Shown one piece after another: positions 35,098 to 44,089 of a DNA stretch of 51,593 nt (position 1 is the first letter of the stretch; every line of letters starts with the position of its first letter). Source of the DNA: a bacterium BMS3Bbin13 (lineage in GTDB: Bacteria > Pseudomonadota > Gammaproteobacteria > 21-64-14). Location of the stretch: the NCBI GenBank assembly GCA_002897735.1, contig BDTW01000059.1, positions 1 through 51,593 on the forward strand, written 5' to 3'. Both the position numbers and the translations under genes were made by a program. The notes beneath the pieces are model-generated. The model saw only the letters and a program-made list of their open reading frames with translations, made no database searches and was not told the DNA's origin.

Positions 35098-36501
35098 TCA
35101 CGCCGACCCTTGGCCCCCGTAGTACTCGGGGGCCAGGTTCTCGAAACGCGTGTATTGCCCGAGGAAGGTGAGGTTGACGTGGCCGATGGGGCCGTTGCGC
35201 TGCTTGCCCACGATGATCTCGGCGATACCCTTCTGCGGGCTGTCCTCGTTGTAGACCTCGTCGCGGTAGATGAACACGATCAGGTCCGCGTCCTGCTCGA
35301 TGGCACCCGATTCACGCAGATCCGACATCACCGGGCGCTTGTTGGGGCGTTGCTCCAGACTGCGGTTGAGCTGCGAGAGCGCCACCACCGGTACGTGCAG
35401 CTCCTTGGCGAGGGCCTTGAGCGAACGCGAGATCTCGGAGATCTCGGTAGCGCGGTTCTCACGCGTGCCCGGGACCTGCATGAGCTGCATGTAATCGATC
35501 ACCACCAGCCCGAGCGCACCGTGCTCGCGCTTGAGCCGCCGCGCGCGGGCGCGCAGCTCGGTGGGAGTGAGCGCCGAACTATCGTCGATAAACAGCGGCG
35601 ACTCCGCGAGCAGGTCCATGGCCGAGGTCAGTCGCGGCCAGTCCTCGTCGTGCAGCTTGCCGGTACGCACGCGGTGCTGGTCGATGCGCCCGAGCGAGGA
35701 CATCATGCGCATGGCGAGCTGCTCGCCGGGCATCTCCATGCTGAACACCGCCACCGGCACCTTGCACTTGATGGCCGCGTGCTCGGCGAGGTTCATGGCG
35801 AAGGTGGTCTTGCCCATCGACGGGCGCCCGGCGACGATGATCAGGTCGGCGGACTGCAGACCCGAGGTCAGTTCGTCGAAGTCCGAGAAGCCGGTGGGCA
35901 GACCGGTGATCGGCTCGTCGAGCTGGTACAGGGTGTCGATCCGATCCACCACCCGCGTGAGCAGATCGCGGATGCTCGTGAACCCGCCCAGCCCGCGGGC
36001 GCCGCGCTCGGCGATCTGGAAGACGAGCTTCTCCGCATGATCCACCAGCTCCGGCGCGTCTCGCCCCTCAGGCTGGAAGGCGCTGTTCGCAACCTCGGTT
36101 CCAATCTGGATCAACTGGCGCAGGATGGAGCGCTCGCGGACGATCTCCGCGTAGGCCTTGATGTTCGCGGCGCTGGGGGTATTGCCGGCGAGGGTGCCGA
36201 GGTAGGACAGACCGCCGACGGCATCCAACCCGCCGGCCTTCTCCAGGCGCTCGGAGATGGTCACCACGTCGAAGGGTGCGCCGCGCTCGGCGAGTTCGGC
36301 GATGGCACGAAACACCAGCCGGTGGTCGCGCCGATAGAAATCGTCCTCGGTGATGCAGTCGGAGATCCGTTCCCAGGACCGGTTGTCGAGCATCAATCCG
36401 CCGAGCACCGCCTGCTCGGCGTCGGTCGAGTGCGGCGGGACCCGCAGCGCCTGAGTCGCCGCATCGGCGGTCTCTCCGGGCTGGGACAGCACGTTGGACA
36501 T
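35098..36501 (-). CDS. dnaB: Replicative DNA helicase DnaB
   Basis: 467 residues. The N-terminal primase-binding domain starts VPPHSTDAEQAVLGGLMLDN. The RecA-like motor has Walker A GRPSMGKTTFAMNLAEHAA, motif H2 LGLVVIDYMQLMQV, and LSQLNRSLEQRPNKRPVMSD, with the arginine finger near GSIEQDADLI (GAIEQDADLI here). The hexamer unwinds DNA at the fork. No intein is present. It begins 6 bp after rplI. Confidence 0.97.
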   Translation of the reverse strand: MSNVLSQPGETADAATQALRVPPHSTDAEQAVLGGLMLDNRSWERISDCITEDDFYRRDHRLVFRAIAELAERGAPFDVVTISERLEKAGGLDAVGGLSYLGTLAGNTPSAANIKAYAEIVRERSILRQLIQIGTEVANSAFQPEGRDAPELVDHAEKLVFQIAERGARGLGGFTSIRDLLTRVVDRIDTLYQLDEPITGLPTGFSDFDELTSGLQSADLIIVAGRPSMGKTTFAMNLAEHAAIKCKVPVAVFSMEMPGEQLAMRMMSSLGRIDQHRVRTGKLHDEDWPRLTSAMDLLAESPLFIDDSSALTPTELRARARRLKREHGALGLVVIDYMQLMQVPGTRENRATEISEISRSLKALAKELHVPVVALSQLNRSLEQRPNKRPVMSDLRESGAIEQDADLIVFIYRDEVYNEDSPQKGIAEIIVGKQRNGPIGHVNLTFLGQYTRFENLAPEYYGGQGSA

Positions 36502-36507
36502 GGACGG

Positions 36508-36954
36508 CTATTCCGCGACGATAGCGATCTTCACTACGGTGTTCACGTCCATGTGCAGATGCAGCGTCACCTCGAACTCGCCGGTCTGGTGCATCGGCCC
36601 GGCGGGCAGACGCACCTCGCGCCGCTCGACGGCGACCCCCTGCTCGGAGATGGCCTCGGCGATCTCCGCGGTCCCGATGGAACCGAACAGCCGCCCCTCG
36701 TCACCGGCCTTCGAGGGGATGGTGATCGTAAGACCCTCGAGCTGCTCACGGCGCGCCTCGGCCGCCCCCAGGGCCCCGGTGGCAAGCCGCTCCAGCTCCA
36801 CGCGCCGCGCCTCGAAGCGCGCCACGTTGGCCGGCGTCGCCTCCGTGGCCCGCCCCTTGGGGATCAGAAAGTTGCGTGCGAAGCCGCGGCGCACATTCAC
36901 CCGGTCGCCCAGGTCTCCCAGGTGTTCGGTCTTCTGCAGAAGAATCACTTCCAT
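36508..36954 (-). CDS. rplI: Ribosomal protein L9
   Basis: 148 residues. MEVILLQKTEHLGDLGDRVN, with RRGFARNFLIPKGRATEATP, is the invariant N domain. The connecting helix and the C domain (GRLFGSIGTAEIAEAI) follow. It binds 23S rRNA domain V and helps keep the frame. Between rpsR and dnaB as usual. Confidence 0.97.
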   Translation of the reverse strand: MEVILLQKTEHLGDLGDRVNVRRGFARNFLIPKGRATEATPANVARFEARRVELERLATGALGAAEARREQLEGLTITIPSKAGDEGRLFGSIGTAEIAEAISEQGVAVERREVRLPAGPMHQTGEFEVTLHLHMDVNTVVKIAIVAE

Positions 36955-36996
36955 CGTGGCATCCTCGGATCAAACGCCGCCGCCGGCTGCGCGATC

Positions 36997-37221
36997 TCAG
37001 TGCTGGTCGGTGTACGGGAGCAGCGCCAGGAAGCGGGCGCGCTTGACCGCGCGGGCCAACTGACGCTGATAGCGTGCGCGTGTACCGGTGATGCGGCTGG
37101 GTACGATCTTGCCGGTCTCGGTGATGTACTGGCGCAGGGTCGCGATGTCCTTGTAGTCGATCTCCTTCACACCCTCCGCGGTGAAGCGGCAGTACTTTCT
37201 GCGGCGGAAGAACCGGGCCAT
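36997..37221 (-). CDS. rpsR: Ribosomal protein S18
   Basis: 74 residues. [20 protein letters not shown] and [20 protein letters not shown], then [20 protein letters not shown], are the family blocks. The Cys of the RRKYCRF motif is kept, which is the zinc-type feature of some S18 proteins only in part. It forms a pair with S6 on the 30S platform. 105 bp after rpsF. Confidence 0.97.
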   Translation of the reverse strand: MARFFRRRKYCRFTAEGVKEIDYKDIATLRQYITETGKIVPSRITGTRARYQRQLARAVKRARFLALLPYTDQH

Positions 37222-37326
37222 GGGAAACTCCTCGTTCGTTCAGGTCCCTAAAGATACGGGCGGGTATCGGATGCAGGCCCGGCGGATGAGCGGCCGGTCG
37301 GCCGACCCCGCGGGCATAAGCGCGCG

Positions 37327-37445
37327 TCAGTCGGCCGCCGCACTCTCCGTAGCGGGGCTCTCTGCGGCGGTGCTCTCTGCGGCAGGACTCTCCACGGCAG
37401 GGCTCTCTGCGGCGGTGCTCTCCGCAGCAGGGCTCTCCGCAGGGG
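37327..37445 (-). repeat. 15-bp repeats in the tail of S6
   Basis: On the plus strand, GGGCTCTCTGCGGCGGTGCTC-like units recur about eight times with small variation, coding for Ala-Glu-Ser-Pro/Thr-Ala. The unit is a multiple of three, so copy changes stay in frame. Confidence 0.8.
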
Positions 37446-37851
37446 GTTTCGGTGCCGTCTCGGCCTCGCGCCGACCACCGCGTTCCTCGTCGCGACGCCC
37501 GCGCCCGCCCCGCTCGGAGCTGTCGCGCTCCTCGCGACCCTTGGCCATCGGCGAGGGCTCGGTCACCGCCTCGTCGCGACGAGTGACCAAGTGGCGCAAC
37601 ACCGCATCGTTGAAGCGAAACGCGCTGGTGATCTCGTCCAGGGCCTCCTGGTCGCACTCCACGTTCATCAGTACGTAGTGCGCCTTGGGAACCTTCTGGA
37701 TCGGGTAGGCGAGCTGGCGGCGCCCCCAGTCTTCCAGGCGGTGGATGGTTCCGCCGCGGGACTCGATGTTCGAGCGGTAACGCTCGACCATCGCGGGCAC
37801 CTGCTCACTCTGGTCCGGATGGACCAGGAAGACGATCTCGTAGTGCTTCAT
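37327..37851 (-). CDS. rpsF: Ribosomal protein S6 with a long repetitive tail
   Basis: 174 residues, against about 95-135 usually. The core (1-95) is normal: [58 protein letters not shown] and [15 protein letters not shown]. Residues about 105-135 are charged ([18 protein letters not shown]). The last 36 residues are units of AESPAAEST type. E. coli S6 has a shorter C-terminal tail to which RimK adds glutamates. ATG 37851 fits the homology. The leader can form a GCCGG/CCGGC hairpin (37874-37896), possibly an S6:S18 autoregulation site, but this is weak. Confidence 0.95.
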   Translation of the reverse strand: MKHYEIVFLVHPDQSEQVPAMVERYRSNIESRGGTIHRLEDWGRRQLAYPIQKVPKAHYVLMNVECDQEALDEITSAFRFNDAVLRHLVTRRDEAVTEPSPMAKGREERDSSERGGRGRRDEERGGRREAETAPKPPAESPAAESTAAESPAVESPAAESTAAESPATESAAAD

Positions 37852-38070
37852 GCAACGCTCCTCACGGATTGGCAGCCGGCCGCGCCATGCGACCGGCAAG
37901 GAGCACAGGACCGTCACGGCGGCCCTGAGGTCCGGCTTCGGAAGGGCGCCCATTCTACGGGAGCCCAGCGGCGGGCGCAATCGAGGAGATCGGCACGTCG
38001 TTCAGCGGCAGGGTGCCCGCCATTCGCCTCAACCGATCGAAAAACGGTCCTCGATCTCCTGCTCGCCTCG

Positions 38071-38838
38071 CTACGAACCCCCGGCCTGACCGGCCAGGCG
38101 CTGGCGGCACGCCTCGAAGAGCAGCGCACCGGCGGCCACCGCCACATTCAGGCTCTCCACGCGCCCGGCCATGGGCAGGCCCACCAGCAGATCGCAGCGC
38201 TCGCGGGTCAGGCGCCGCAATCCGCGCTCCTCGCCGCCGAGCACCAGCGCCAGCGGACCGCTCAGATCGGCCTCGTAGGCCGTCACCGGCGCCCCGGCGG
38301 CGGCACCCGCCACGCGCACACCGGCCTCCTCGCGCAGGGACTGCAGGGTGCGGGCCAGATTGGTCACCTGCAGGAACGGCACCCGCCCCGCCGCCCCGCT
38401 GGCGACCTTGCGCACCGTCGGCGTGATACCGACCGCGCGATCGCGCGGGACGATCACCGCATGCGCCCCCGCCGCCTCGGCGGTACGCAGGCAGGCGCCC
38501 AGGTTGTGTGGATCCTGCACGCCGTCGAGGACCAGCAACAGCGCCGGCACATCGAGCGACGCGACCAGGGCCAGCGGGTCCTCCGGGCCCTGCCGCCTCC
38601 CGTCGCCGCGGCAGCGTGCGACCACTCCCTGGTGGCGCCCGCCGCCGGCGCGCTCACCGAGCGCCGCACGCGGCACCGGGTGAATCGCAACACCCGCGGC
38701 CTCGGCGCGTTCGATCAGACCGCGGATGCGGGCATCGCGCCGCCCGAGCTGGACCCATAGCCCGATCAGCACCCTCGGATCCTCGTCCAACGCCGCGCGT
38801 ACGGCATGGTAACCAAACACCCAATACTCCGAGCCCAC
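38071..38838 (-). CDS. rlmB: 23S rRNA (guanosine-2'-O)-methyltransferase RlmB
   Basis: 255 residues. The N-terminal substrate-binding domain begins YWVFGYHAVRAALDEDP. The SPOUT domain has DGVQDPHNLGACLRTAEAAG, LALVLGGEERGL and the closing LPMAGRVESLNVAVAAGALL. It methylates G2251 of 23S rRNA. It follows rnr by 9 bp and precedes rpsF, the standard order. Confidence 0.96.
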   Translation of the reverse strand: MGSEYWVFGYHAVRAALDEDPRVLIGLWVQLGRRDARIRGLIERAEAAGVAIHPVPRAALGERAGGGRHQGVVARCRGDGRRQGPEDPLALVASLDVPALLLVLDGVQDPHNLGACLRTAEAAGAHAVIVPRDRAVGITPTVRKVASGAAGRVPFLQVTNLARTLQSLREEAGVRVAGAAAGAPVTAYEADLSGPLALVLGGEERGLRRLTRERCDLLVGLPMAGRVESLNVAVAAGALLFEACRQRLAGQAGGS

Positions 38839-38847
38839 GACGACGCG

Positions 38848-41097
38848 CTACCCCCGCCGGCGCTTGCGCCCGAAGCGCCCGCCCCCGCGGCTGCGTTTCC
38901 CCGGCGCCGCCGGCGGCGCCGGGGGCGGATCGGCGAGTTCGAAGTCGATCTTGCGCTCGTCGAGGTCGACGCGCACCACCTGGACCCGAACGCGGTCGGC
39001 GAGCCGGTAGATGCGCCCGGTACGCTCGCCCGTGAGGCGGTGATGCGCGGGGTCGAAGTGGAAGTAGTCCGCGCCCAGCGCCGTGATGTGCACCAGCCCC
39101 TCCACATAGATGCCGTCGAGTTCCACGAACACGCCGAAACCCGTCACCCCGGTAATGGTGCCCTCGAAGGACTGCCCGACTTTGTCCATCATGTACTCGC
39201 ACTTCAGCCAAGCCACCGCGTCGCGCGTGGCCTCGTCGGCGCGACGCTCGGCGGCGGAACAGGCGGCCCCGAGGACCACCATACCGGCGTGCGTGTATTC
39301 GAAGGTCTGCGCCTCGCCGCCCGTCAGCAGGTGGCGGATCGCGCGGTGCACCATCAGGTCCGGATAGCGCCGGATCGGCGAGGTGAAGTGGGTATAGGCA
39401 TCCAGGGCCAGGCCGAAGTGACCGGCGTTATCCGGGCTGTAGAGCGCCTGCGAGAGCGAGCGCAGCAACACGGTCTGTATCAGGTGCGCATCCGCACGCC
39501 CCTGCGCCTTATCGAGGAGTTGCGCGAAATGATGCGCCTCGGGCCGATCACCGCCGCCGAGGCGCAGCCCGAGTTCGGAGAGAAAGGTACGCAGGTCCTC
39601 GAGTTTATCCGCGTTGGGACCTTCGTGGATGCGGTACAGTGCGGCGATGCGCCGGCGGGCGAGAAAACGCGCGGCGGCCACGTTGGCCGCGATCATGCAT
39701 TCCTCGATGAGCCGATGCGCGTCGTTGCGCACCAGCGGCACGATGCGCTCGATACGCCGGTCGGGCCCGTATTCGATGCGCGTCTCCGTGGTATCGAAGT
39801 CGATGGCCCCGCGCGCCGCGCGCGCCTTGCGCAACGCCCCGTAGAGTTCGTAGAGCGCCTCCAGGTGCGGCACCAGTGCGGTGTGGCGGCGACGTAGCGC
39901 GGCGTCGCCTCCGACCAGCATCGCCGCCACCGCGTCATAGGTGAAACGCGCGTGCGAGCGCATCAGACCCTCGAAGAACCGCGAGCGGCTCACCTTGCCG
40001 TCGGCGCCGATGCTCAGCTCCGCGACCATGCACAACCGGTCCTCCTCCGGGTTGAGCGAACACAATCCGTTGGAGAGCGCCTCGGGCAGCATCGGGATGA
40101 CGCGGTCGGGGAAATAGACCGAGGTACCGCGCAGGCGCGCCTCGGCGTCCAGCGCGCCGTCGGGACGCACGTACCAGGAGACGTCGGCGATCGCCACCAG
40201 CAGCCGCCAGCCGCGACCGCGGCGCTCGCAGTAGACCGCATCGTCGAAATCGCGCGCATCGGCCCCGTCGATGGTCACCAGCGGCAGCGCGCGCAGATCG
40301 ACACGTCCCTCCTTCGCCTCCTCGGGCACCCGCTCACCGAAGCCCCCGGCCTCCGCCGACGCCTGCTCCGGCCATTCGGCGGGGATGTCGTGGGAACGGA
40401 TGGCCATGTCGACCTCCATCCCCGGCGCCATGTGGTCTCCGAGCACCTCCACCACCCGACCGATGGCCTGGGTCCGGCGACTCGGTTGTTCGATGAGTTC
40501 CACTACCACGATCTGCCCGTGCATCGCGCTGCCCTGATGCTCGGGGGGCACCACGACGTGTTGCGGTATCCGCTTCTCGTCGGGGGCCACAAAGCCGATG
40601 CCGGACTCGCGGAAGAACCGGCCCACGACCTTGTGCGTGTTGCGTTCCAGGACCTCCGTCAGCGCACCGATGCGCCGCCCGCGCCGGTCCACCCCCGCCA
40701 CGCGCATCACCGCGCGGTCGCCGTGCAGGAGCGCCGCCATCTCGCGCGCCGGAATGAACAGGTCGTCGCCGCCCTCGTCGGGCACCAGAAAACCGTACCC
40801 GTCCGAGTGGGCGATCACCCGCCCGCTCACCAAGTCGGCCTGGTTCACCAGCAGGTAGCCGCCGCGGCGGTTGCGGATCAACTGCCCGTCGCGCTCCATT
40901 GCGCCCAGACGCCGGCGTAGCGCCTCGCGATCGTCCTCCTCGCGCAACCCGAGGCCCTCGGCGATCTCATCCCGCCTCAGCGGTTCGGCCCGCTCGGCCA
41001 GATAGGCGAGGATGAACTCGCGGCTCGGGATCGGGTGCTCGTACTTACGGGCCTCGCGCTCCGCAAACGGGTCAGAATTTCGACGGCGACCGCTCAT
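38848..41097 (-). CDS. rnr: Ribonuclease R
   Basis: 749 residues. Domains in order: winged helix (REFILAYLAERAEPLRRDEI), cold-shock domains (about 80-240, with GRVIAHSDGYGFLVPDEGGD), the RNB catalytic domain (LVTIDGADARDFDDAVYCER, the Asp cluster for Mg; DGALDAEARLRGTSVYFPDR), an S1 domain (FEGTITGVTGFGVFVELDGI), and a short basic C-terminus (KRSRGGGRFGRKRRR). It degrades structured RNA 3'-5' and helps in trans-translation. First gene of the rnr-rlmB cluster; tRNA-Leu lies upstream in the opposite direction. Confidence 0.96.
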   Translation of the reverse strand: MSGRRRNSDPFAEREARKYEHPIPSREFILAYLAERAEPLRRDEIAEGLGLREEDDREALRRRLGAMERDGQLIRNRRGGYLLVNQADLVSGRVIAHSDGYGFLVPDEGGDDLFIPAREMAALLHGDRAVMRVAGVDRRGRRIGALTEVLERNTHKVVGRFFRESGIGFVAPDEKRIPQHVVVPPEHQGSAMHGQIVVVELIEQPSRRTQAIGRVVEVLGDHMAPGMEVDMAIRSHDIPAEWPEQASAEAGGFGERVPEEAKEGRVDLRALPLVTIDGADARDFDDAVYCERRGRGWRLLVAIADVSWYVRPDGALDAEARLRGTSVYFPDRVIPMLPEALSNGLCSLNPEEDRLCMVAELSIGADGKVSRSRFFEGLMRSHARFTYDAVAAMLVGGDAALRRRHTALVPHLEALYELYGALRKARAARGAIDFDTTETRIEYGPDRRIERIVPLVRNDAHRLIEECMIAANVAAARFLARRRIAALYRIHEGPNADKLEDLRTFLSELGLRLGGGDRPEAHHFAQLLDKAQGRADAHLIQTVLLRSLSQALYSPDNAGHFGLALDAYTHFTSPIRRYPDLMVHRAIRHLLTGGEAQTFEYTHAGMVVLGAACSAAERRADEATRDAVAWLKCEYMMDKVGQSFEGTITGVTGFGVFVELDGIYVEGLVHITALGADYFHFDPAHHRLTGERTGRIYRLADRVRVQVVRVDLDERKIDFELADPPPAPPAAPGKRSRGGGRFGRKRRRG

Positions 41098-41184
41098 CCG
41101 TGCTCCTTATTGGCCGGGAATCAATGAGATGGATCGACCCGTGGGCGCCCCCGGCGACCCCGTACCGTTTCCAAGTGTGGTTCA

Positions 41185-41213
41185 TTGACAAGGGGTTATG
41201 GTATCGGTAAAGT
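41185..41213 (+). promoter_or_regulatory. Sigma70 promoter of tRNA-Leu
   Basis: TTGACA (41185-41190, exact) and TAAAGT (41208-41213, 4 of 6) with 17 bp between. The tRNA starts 55 bases further. The leader contains a hairpin, CGGGCTTCGCAGCCCG (41236-41251). Confidence 0.65.
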
Positions 41214-41268
41214 CCGTTTCTCGCAGCGGTGTCGGCGGGCTTCGCAGCCCGGACGCGGCGCTCCTGCT

Positions 41269-41355
41269 GCCGAGGTGGCGGAATTGGTAGACGCGCTAGC
41301 TTCAGGTGCTAGTGAGGGTATCCTCGTGGAGGTTCAAGTCCTCTCCTCGGCACCA
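41269..41355 (+). tRNA. tRNA-Leu (anticodon CAG)
   Basis: 87 bases including an encoded CCA. The acceptor stem GCCGAGG pairs with CCTCGGC, and the D-loop has GGCGGAATTGGTAGACGCG. The anticodon stem is CTAGC/GCTAG around the loop TTCAGGT (anticodon CAG, reads CUG). A long variable arm (GAGGGTATCCTC) marks a class II tRNA, and the T-arm has GGTTCAAGTCC. A terminator follows at 41395. Confidence 0.97.
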
Positions 41356-41394
41356 TTTCAGAATACTATCACAGACCATCAGAAACTCCCAAAG

Positions 41395-41416
41395 ACACTG
41401 TATTTACAGTGTTTTT
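41395..41416 (+). terminator. Rho-independent terminator of tRNA-Leu
   Basis: Perfect 8-bp stem ACACTGTA/TACAGTGT with a TT loop, then TTTT, 40 bases after the tRNA end. Confidence 0.8.
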
Positions 41417-41462
41417 CTCCAAAGTTCGCATATCCACCCTTCATGATTCACACGTACAGGTC

Positions 41463-42701
41463 TCATTGATCCAAAGGATGTGCGCTCATCCTTCCATGCA
41501 AAGACTGTCGAACGAACAACACTGAAACACCCTCGTTCGACTCGACGAGCCGCCGAATCCGACCGGTCACCTCGTCGACCTTGTTCAACTTGGTGGCGGC
41601 ATCCATCGCACGGTCATAAGCCTCCAGGACATCGGCACCGGTCACCTCGTAGCCCCACCCCTGACTCAACCAGCGAAGTGCGGCCATTGCGGAGCCGAGC
41701 GCGAATGTCGGTTCCGAGTCAAGGTAATCCCTTGCCGCCCTTGTCAGCGTTTTTGGATCACAGTGGTTCAGGTCGGCAAGTTCCAGCGCCAGGTCAAAAA
41801 GCCCGATCTCCTTGGCCGCGGCAAACCACTTGCCCTCTTCTCCCGGCGTCGCGGCGATCAGGTCGGCCAGTATCCGTGACTTATCCTTCATCGGATAGCG
41901 CTTCGCGACGGCGCGAAAACGAGCGATATAGGAATTGGCCGCCGCCGCTCTCAATCCATAGCGCCGGTAAGCCTCCTCATGCAGGCCGGATGAAATCAGG
42001 ATCTCCTCACAGGCTTGGGCGATCATGGAATCCGGCTGATTCAATCCCCGCGAGGCCTCGGCATACTGGACGGCCTCCGCCTTCCTGCCCATTGCCAGGA
42101 GAGCCTCGACACCATAGCGTCGATAATGCCACATCGGATACCGCTTCAGTTCCAACAGATCAAACAACTCCTGATGCCGCTCCGCCACCAGCAGGCAAGA
42201 CAAACACGCCGTCGCGCCGTGGAAATAGACGCCCGGATTCGGGTCCGTCCAGCAGGCGCGGAGCGTGGAAACCAGTTCATCGGCCCATCGCCCGGCCATT
42301 TCCACCGAACCACAGATCTCACCCCACCGATCACCGACCGAGCTGAGGTAATCGACACCATCGTCCGCCATCGCCTGCCAGAGCCGGTCGAGCCATTTAC
42401 TGCGAGTCTTGTCGTCAGCGGGCGCCTTGATGATGGTCGGTATCAACGCATCCAGCGCCTTGTTGACGGCCGACCCCAGGGCACCGCTGGAACTGTCCAC
42501 ATGCTCCAGCGCAGGCCAAAGCTTTTCCACCAGACGGACGGCGCCCTCCGCCCCAAGGACGGGATCTTTCCTCGCGATCTTCTTGATCTCGGAGGTGGCT
42601 TCTCGAAGGCGCCGACAGGCAAGCCTCGACGCATTCCAACTATAGGCACCGGTCCGGAAGCGAGCGGGGAAGATCCATTTGTGTTTTCCGTGATCAGTCA
42701 T
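41463..42701 (-). CDS. Hypothetical protein with TPR-like helical repeats
   Basis: 412 residues, all helical, with no signal or membrane part. Blocks include CGSVEMAGRWADELVSTLRA, YRRYGVEALLAMGRKAEAVQ, YAEASRGLNQPDSMIAQACE, EEAYRRYGLRAAAANSYIAR and PGEEGKWFAAAKEIGLFDLA. The repeats of about 34 residues with small and large alternation suggest a TPR-like solenoid. I recall similar hypothetical proteins in other proteobacteria but know no function. The ATG at 42701 (MTDHGKHKWIFPARF) is chosen over the longer frame to 42854. The gene lies alone after tRNA-Leu and has a lower GC content than its neighbours to the left, so it may be acquired. Confidence 0.75.
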   Translation of the reverse strand: MTDHGKHKWIFPARFRTGAYSWNASRLACRRLREATSEIKKIARKDPVLGAEGAVRLVEKLWPALEHVDSSSGALGSAVNKALDALIPTIIKAPADDKTRSKWLDRLWQAMADDGVDYLSSVGDRWGEICGSVEMAGRWADELVSTLRACWTDPNPGVYFHGATACLSCLLVAERHQELFDLLELKRYPMWHYRRYGVEALLAMGRKAEAVQYAEASRGLNQPDSMIAQACEEILISSGLHEEAYRRYGLRAAAANSYIARFRAVAKRYPMKDKSRILADLIAATPGEEGKWFAAAKEIGLFDLALELADLNHCDPKTLTRAARDYLDSEPTFALGSAMAALRWLSQGWGYEVTGADVLEAYDRAMDAATKLNKVDEVTGRIRRLVESNEGVSVLFVRQSLHGRMSAHPLDQ

Positions 42702-43133
42702 CCGACTCGAGCTTCGGGGTTCAAAACCAACAGATAAACATCGATCCTGCAACTGACGGGTTGCCGGCGGGCTTTGGATGATTCCAACCGGTTGTGCACC
42801 GACTTCCGTCCGGTTGAATAACCAATTCTTTAATGGCGAGTGCTGCATAAGCATCGCACCACCATCGCCGCAAGGGTGCTGAATCTTTGGCGCTTACCGC
42901 CGAGCCGCACCGATTCCTCGGCAACCGCACCCCGGACCGGGTTTGTGCGAGCAGCCGGGGTGGTGGTGCAGCGATCGTGGACAAGTTCGGCAAGGATGGA
43001 AAATCGGAAGCTTACGACAACACCGGAGCAGCGCCGACCCGCTGCGTAGGACAGGGGAATACACGGCTTAAATTCGGCGTGTTTCTATCTTGACTCAGGG
43101 GTCCACTTTGGTTCTTGTCTCGACGGCACCTTC
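42702..43133. other. Intergenic region in the accessory part
   Basis: 432 bases without a supported gene. A 68-codon plus-strand frame (42887-43093) has no ribosome-binding site and no family resemblance. Promoters for the TPR-like gene (minus) should lie at 42702-42850, which is A+T-rich near 42820-42850. Confidence 0.4.
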
Positions 43134-43574
43134 CTATGCCGTGAAAACGGCCTTGCAAATATCGCCCCGCGAAATCGTACCGATTAATTTCCCGTTTTTC
43201 ACGACCGGCAAACGGCGCATTTTCTTCATGGCCATGGTAGTAGCGGCCAAGAGGACCGGCGCATCCGGATCAAGGGTGATCGGATCCTTTACAAGATGAT
43301 TATCGATGGGGTCATTTCCCAGGCTCGCACCTTTCTCACTGAAAATGCCGTAAGAACTCCGCAAGTCCCCGCCCTCCTTCATGACCGCACTCATTTCGGG
43401 AAGGGCCAACTGCATCATGTCACCTTCGGACAACACTCCAATAAAATTGTTTTCGTCATCCACCACGAACAAGCCGCTTGCATTGGACACGGCGGCCAAT
43501 TCAGCGGCTTCCGCCATGCTGGAACCGCTCAAGATGCGGATTGGGTTGATGCTCATTATGTCACTCACCTTCAT
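43134..43574 (-). CDS. Protein with two CBS domains
   Basis: About 146 residues: MKVSDIMSINPIRILSGSSM (CBS 1), SGLFVVDDENNFIGVLSEGD, then VKDPITLDPDAPVLLAATTM (CBS 2), and RRLPVVKNGKLIGTISRGDI. A CBS pair binds adenine nucleotides; a stand-alone protein of this type is a sensor of energy state or a partner of another protein. The loop between has MKEGGDLRSSYGIFSEKGAS, as in a common bacterial subgroup. ATG 43574 is taken, although TTG 43580 has better spacing to AAGGAG. No obvious partner gene is next to it. Confidence 0.85.
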   Translation of the reverse strand: MKVSDIMSINPIRILSGSSMAEAAELAAVSNASGLFVVDDENNFIGVLSEGDMMQLALPEMSAVMKEGGDLRSSYGIFSEKGASLGNDPIDNHLVKDPITLDPDAPVLLAATTMAMKKMRRLPVVKNGKLIGTISRGDICKAVFTA

Positions 43575-43580
43575 TTGCAA

Positions 43581-43888
43581 TCATCTCCTTCATGGAAAAC
43601 TTTATTGCGGCTTTTGTCGCCGTTCCCATGGCGTCATAAACTTCCCCCGCCATAGCGCCTTACGAGTATCCCGCGCCTCTTTTTTCCCGTCGATGGAGCA
43701 ACTTAGAAAGGATAAAAGCACTTCCCCCAAAAGTCCATGCTTGGGGTCCCGGTAAATTACCCGTTACCGCCGTTCCGGAGGGGAGCGGCTGCCAAGCGGC
43801 ATGGGGTTTCAGCGAAAGCCGAACTCTGAAACGCGGTTGACGGCGCACGGAACCGCCGCCCCGGTAGCCGATAATATGGAAGATAAAA
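43581..43888. other. Intergenic region left of the tRNA-Arg fragment
   Basis: 308 bases. The CBS gene's promoter should be at 43581-43650. A minus-strand frame at 43660-43848 has no ribosome-binding site or recognisable homology. Nothing else is seen. Confidence 0.4.
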
Positions 43889-43936
43889 TGGTGCGCCCGG
43901 AGAGATTCGAACTCCCGACCACTTGGTTCGTAGCCA
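43889..43936 (-). tRNA. 3' half of tRNA-Arg (ACG), an integration scar
   Basis: Minus strand: the anticodon loop CTACGAA (ACG), then CCAAG, the variable loop, a T-arm with GGGAGTTCGAATCTCTCC and GGGCGCACCA at the end (CCA at 43889-43891). Similarity to tRNA-Arg stops inside the anticodon stem; the next bases (GTTCAGGGGG on the plus strand) do not form the D-arm. A 3' half starting at the anticodon loop is typical of the att core left at one end by a tyrosine-recombinase element. The broken side faces higher coordinates, so the inserted DNA lies to the right. No integrase gene and no intact copy are in the window. Confidence 0.85.
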
Positions 43937-44089
43937 GTTCAGGGGGTGTTTTAGAACAACGACTTAGAACGCTATCCCGCTGTTATTCGACACTTTTTCG
44001 TTCGGTCGTTTACGATCGCTTGCGGTTAGTTGGGCAACTTAGTGTCACAACAGAGTCACAGAGCGACCTTCCTTTCGCTAAAAAAATTT
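43937..44089. other. Element end next to the tRNA-Arg fragment
   Basis: 153 bases of A+T-rich, non-coding sequence between the att core and the tnpB remnant. Repeats of GTCACA and GATCG-like words (44042-44063) may be integrase or excisionase binding sites, as found next to att sites. This is inference. Confidence 0.35.

Noticed and set aside
42887-43093. 68-codon plus-strand frame as a gene
   Set aside because: No ribosome-binding site, no recognisable motif, and the opposite strand also has an open frame; likely chance.
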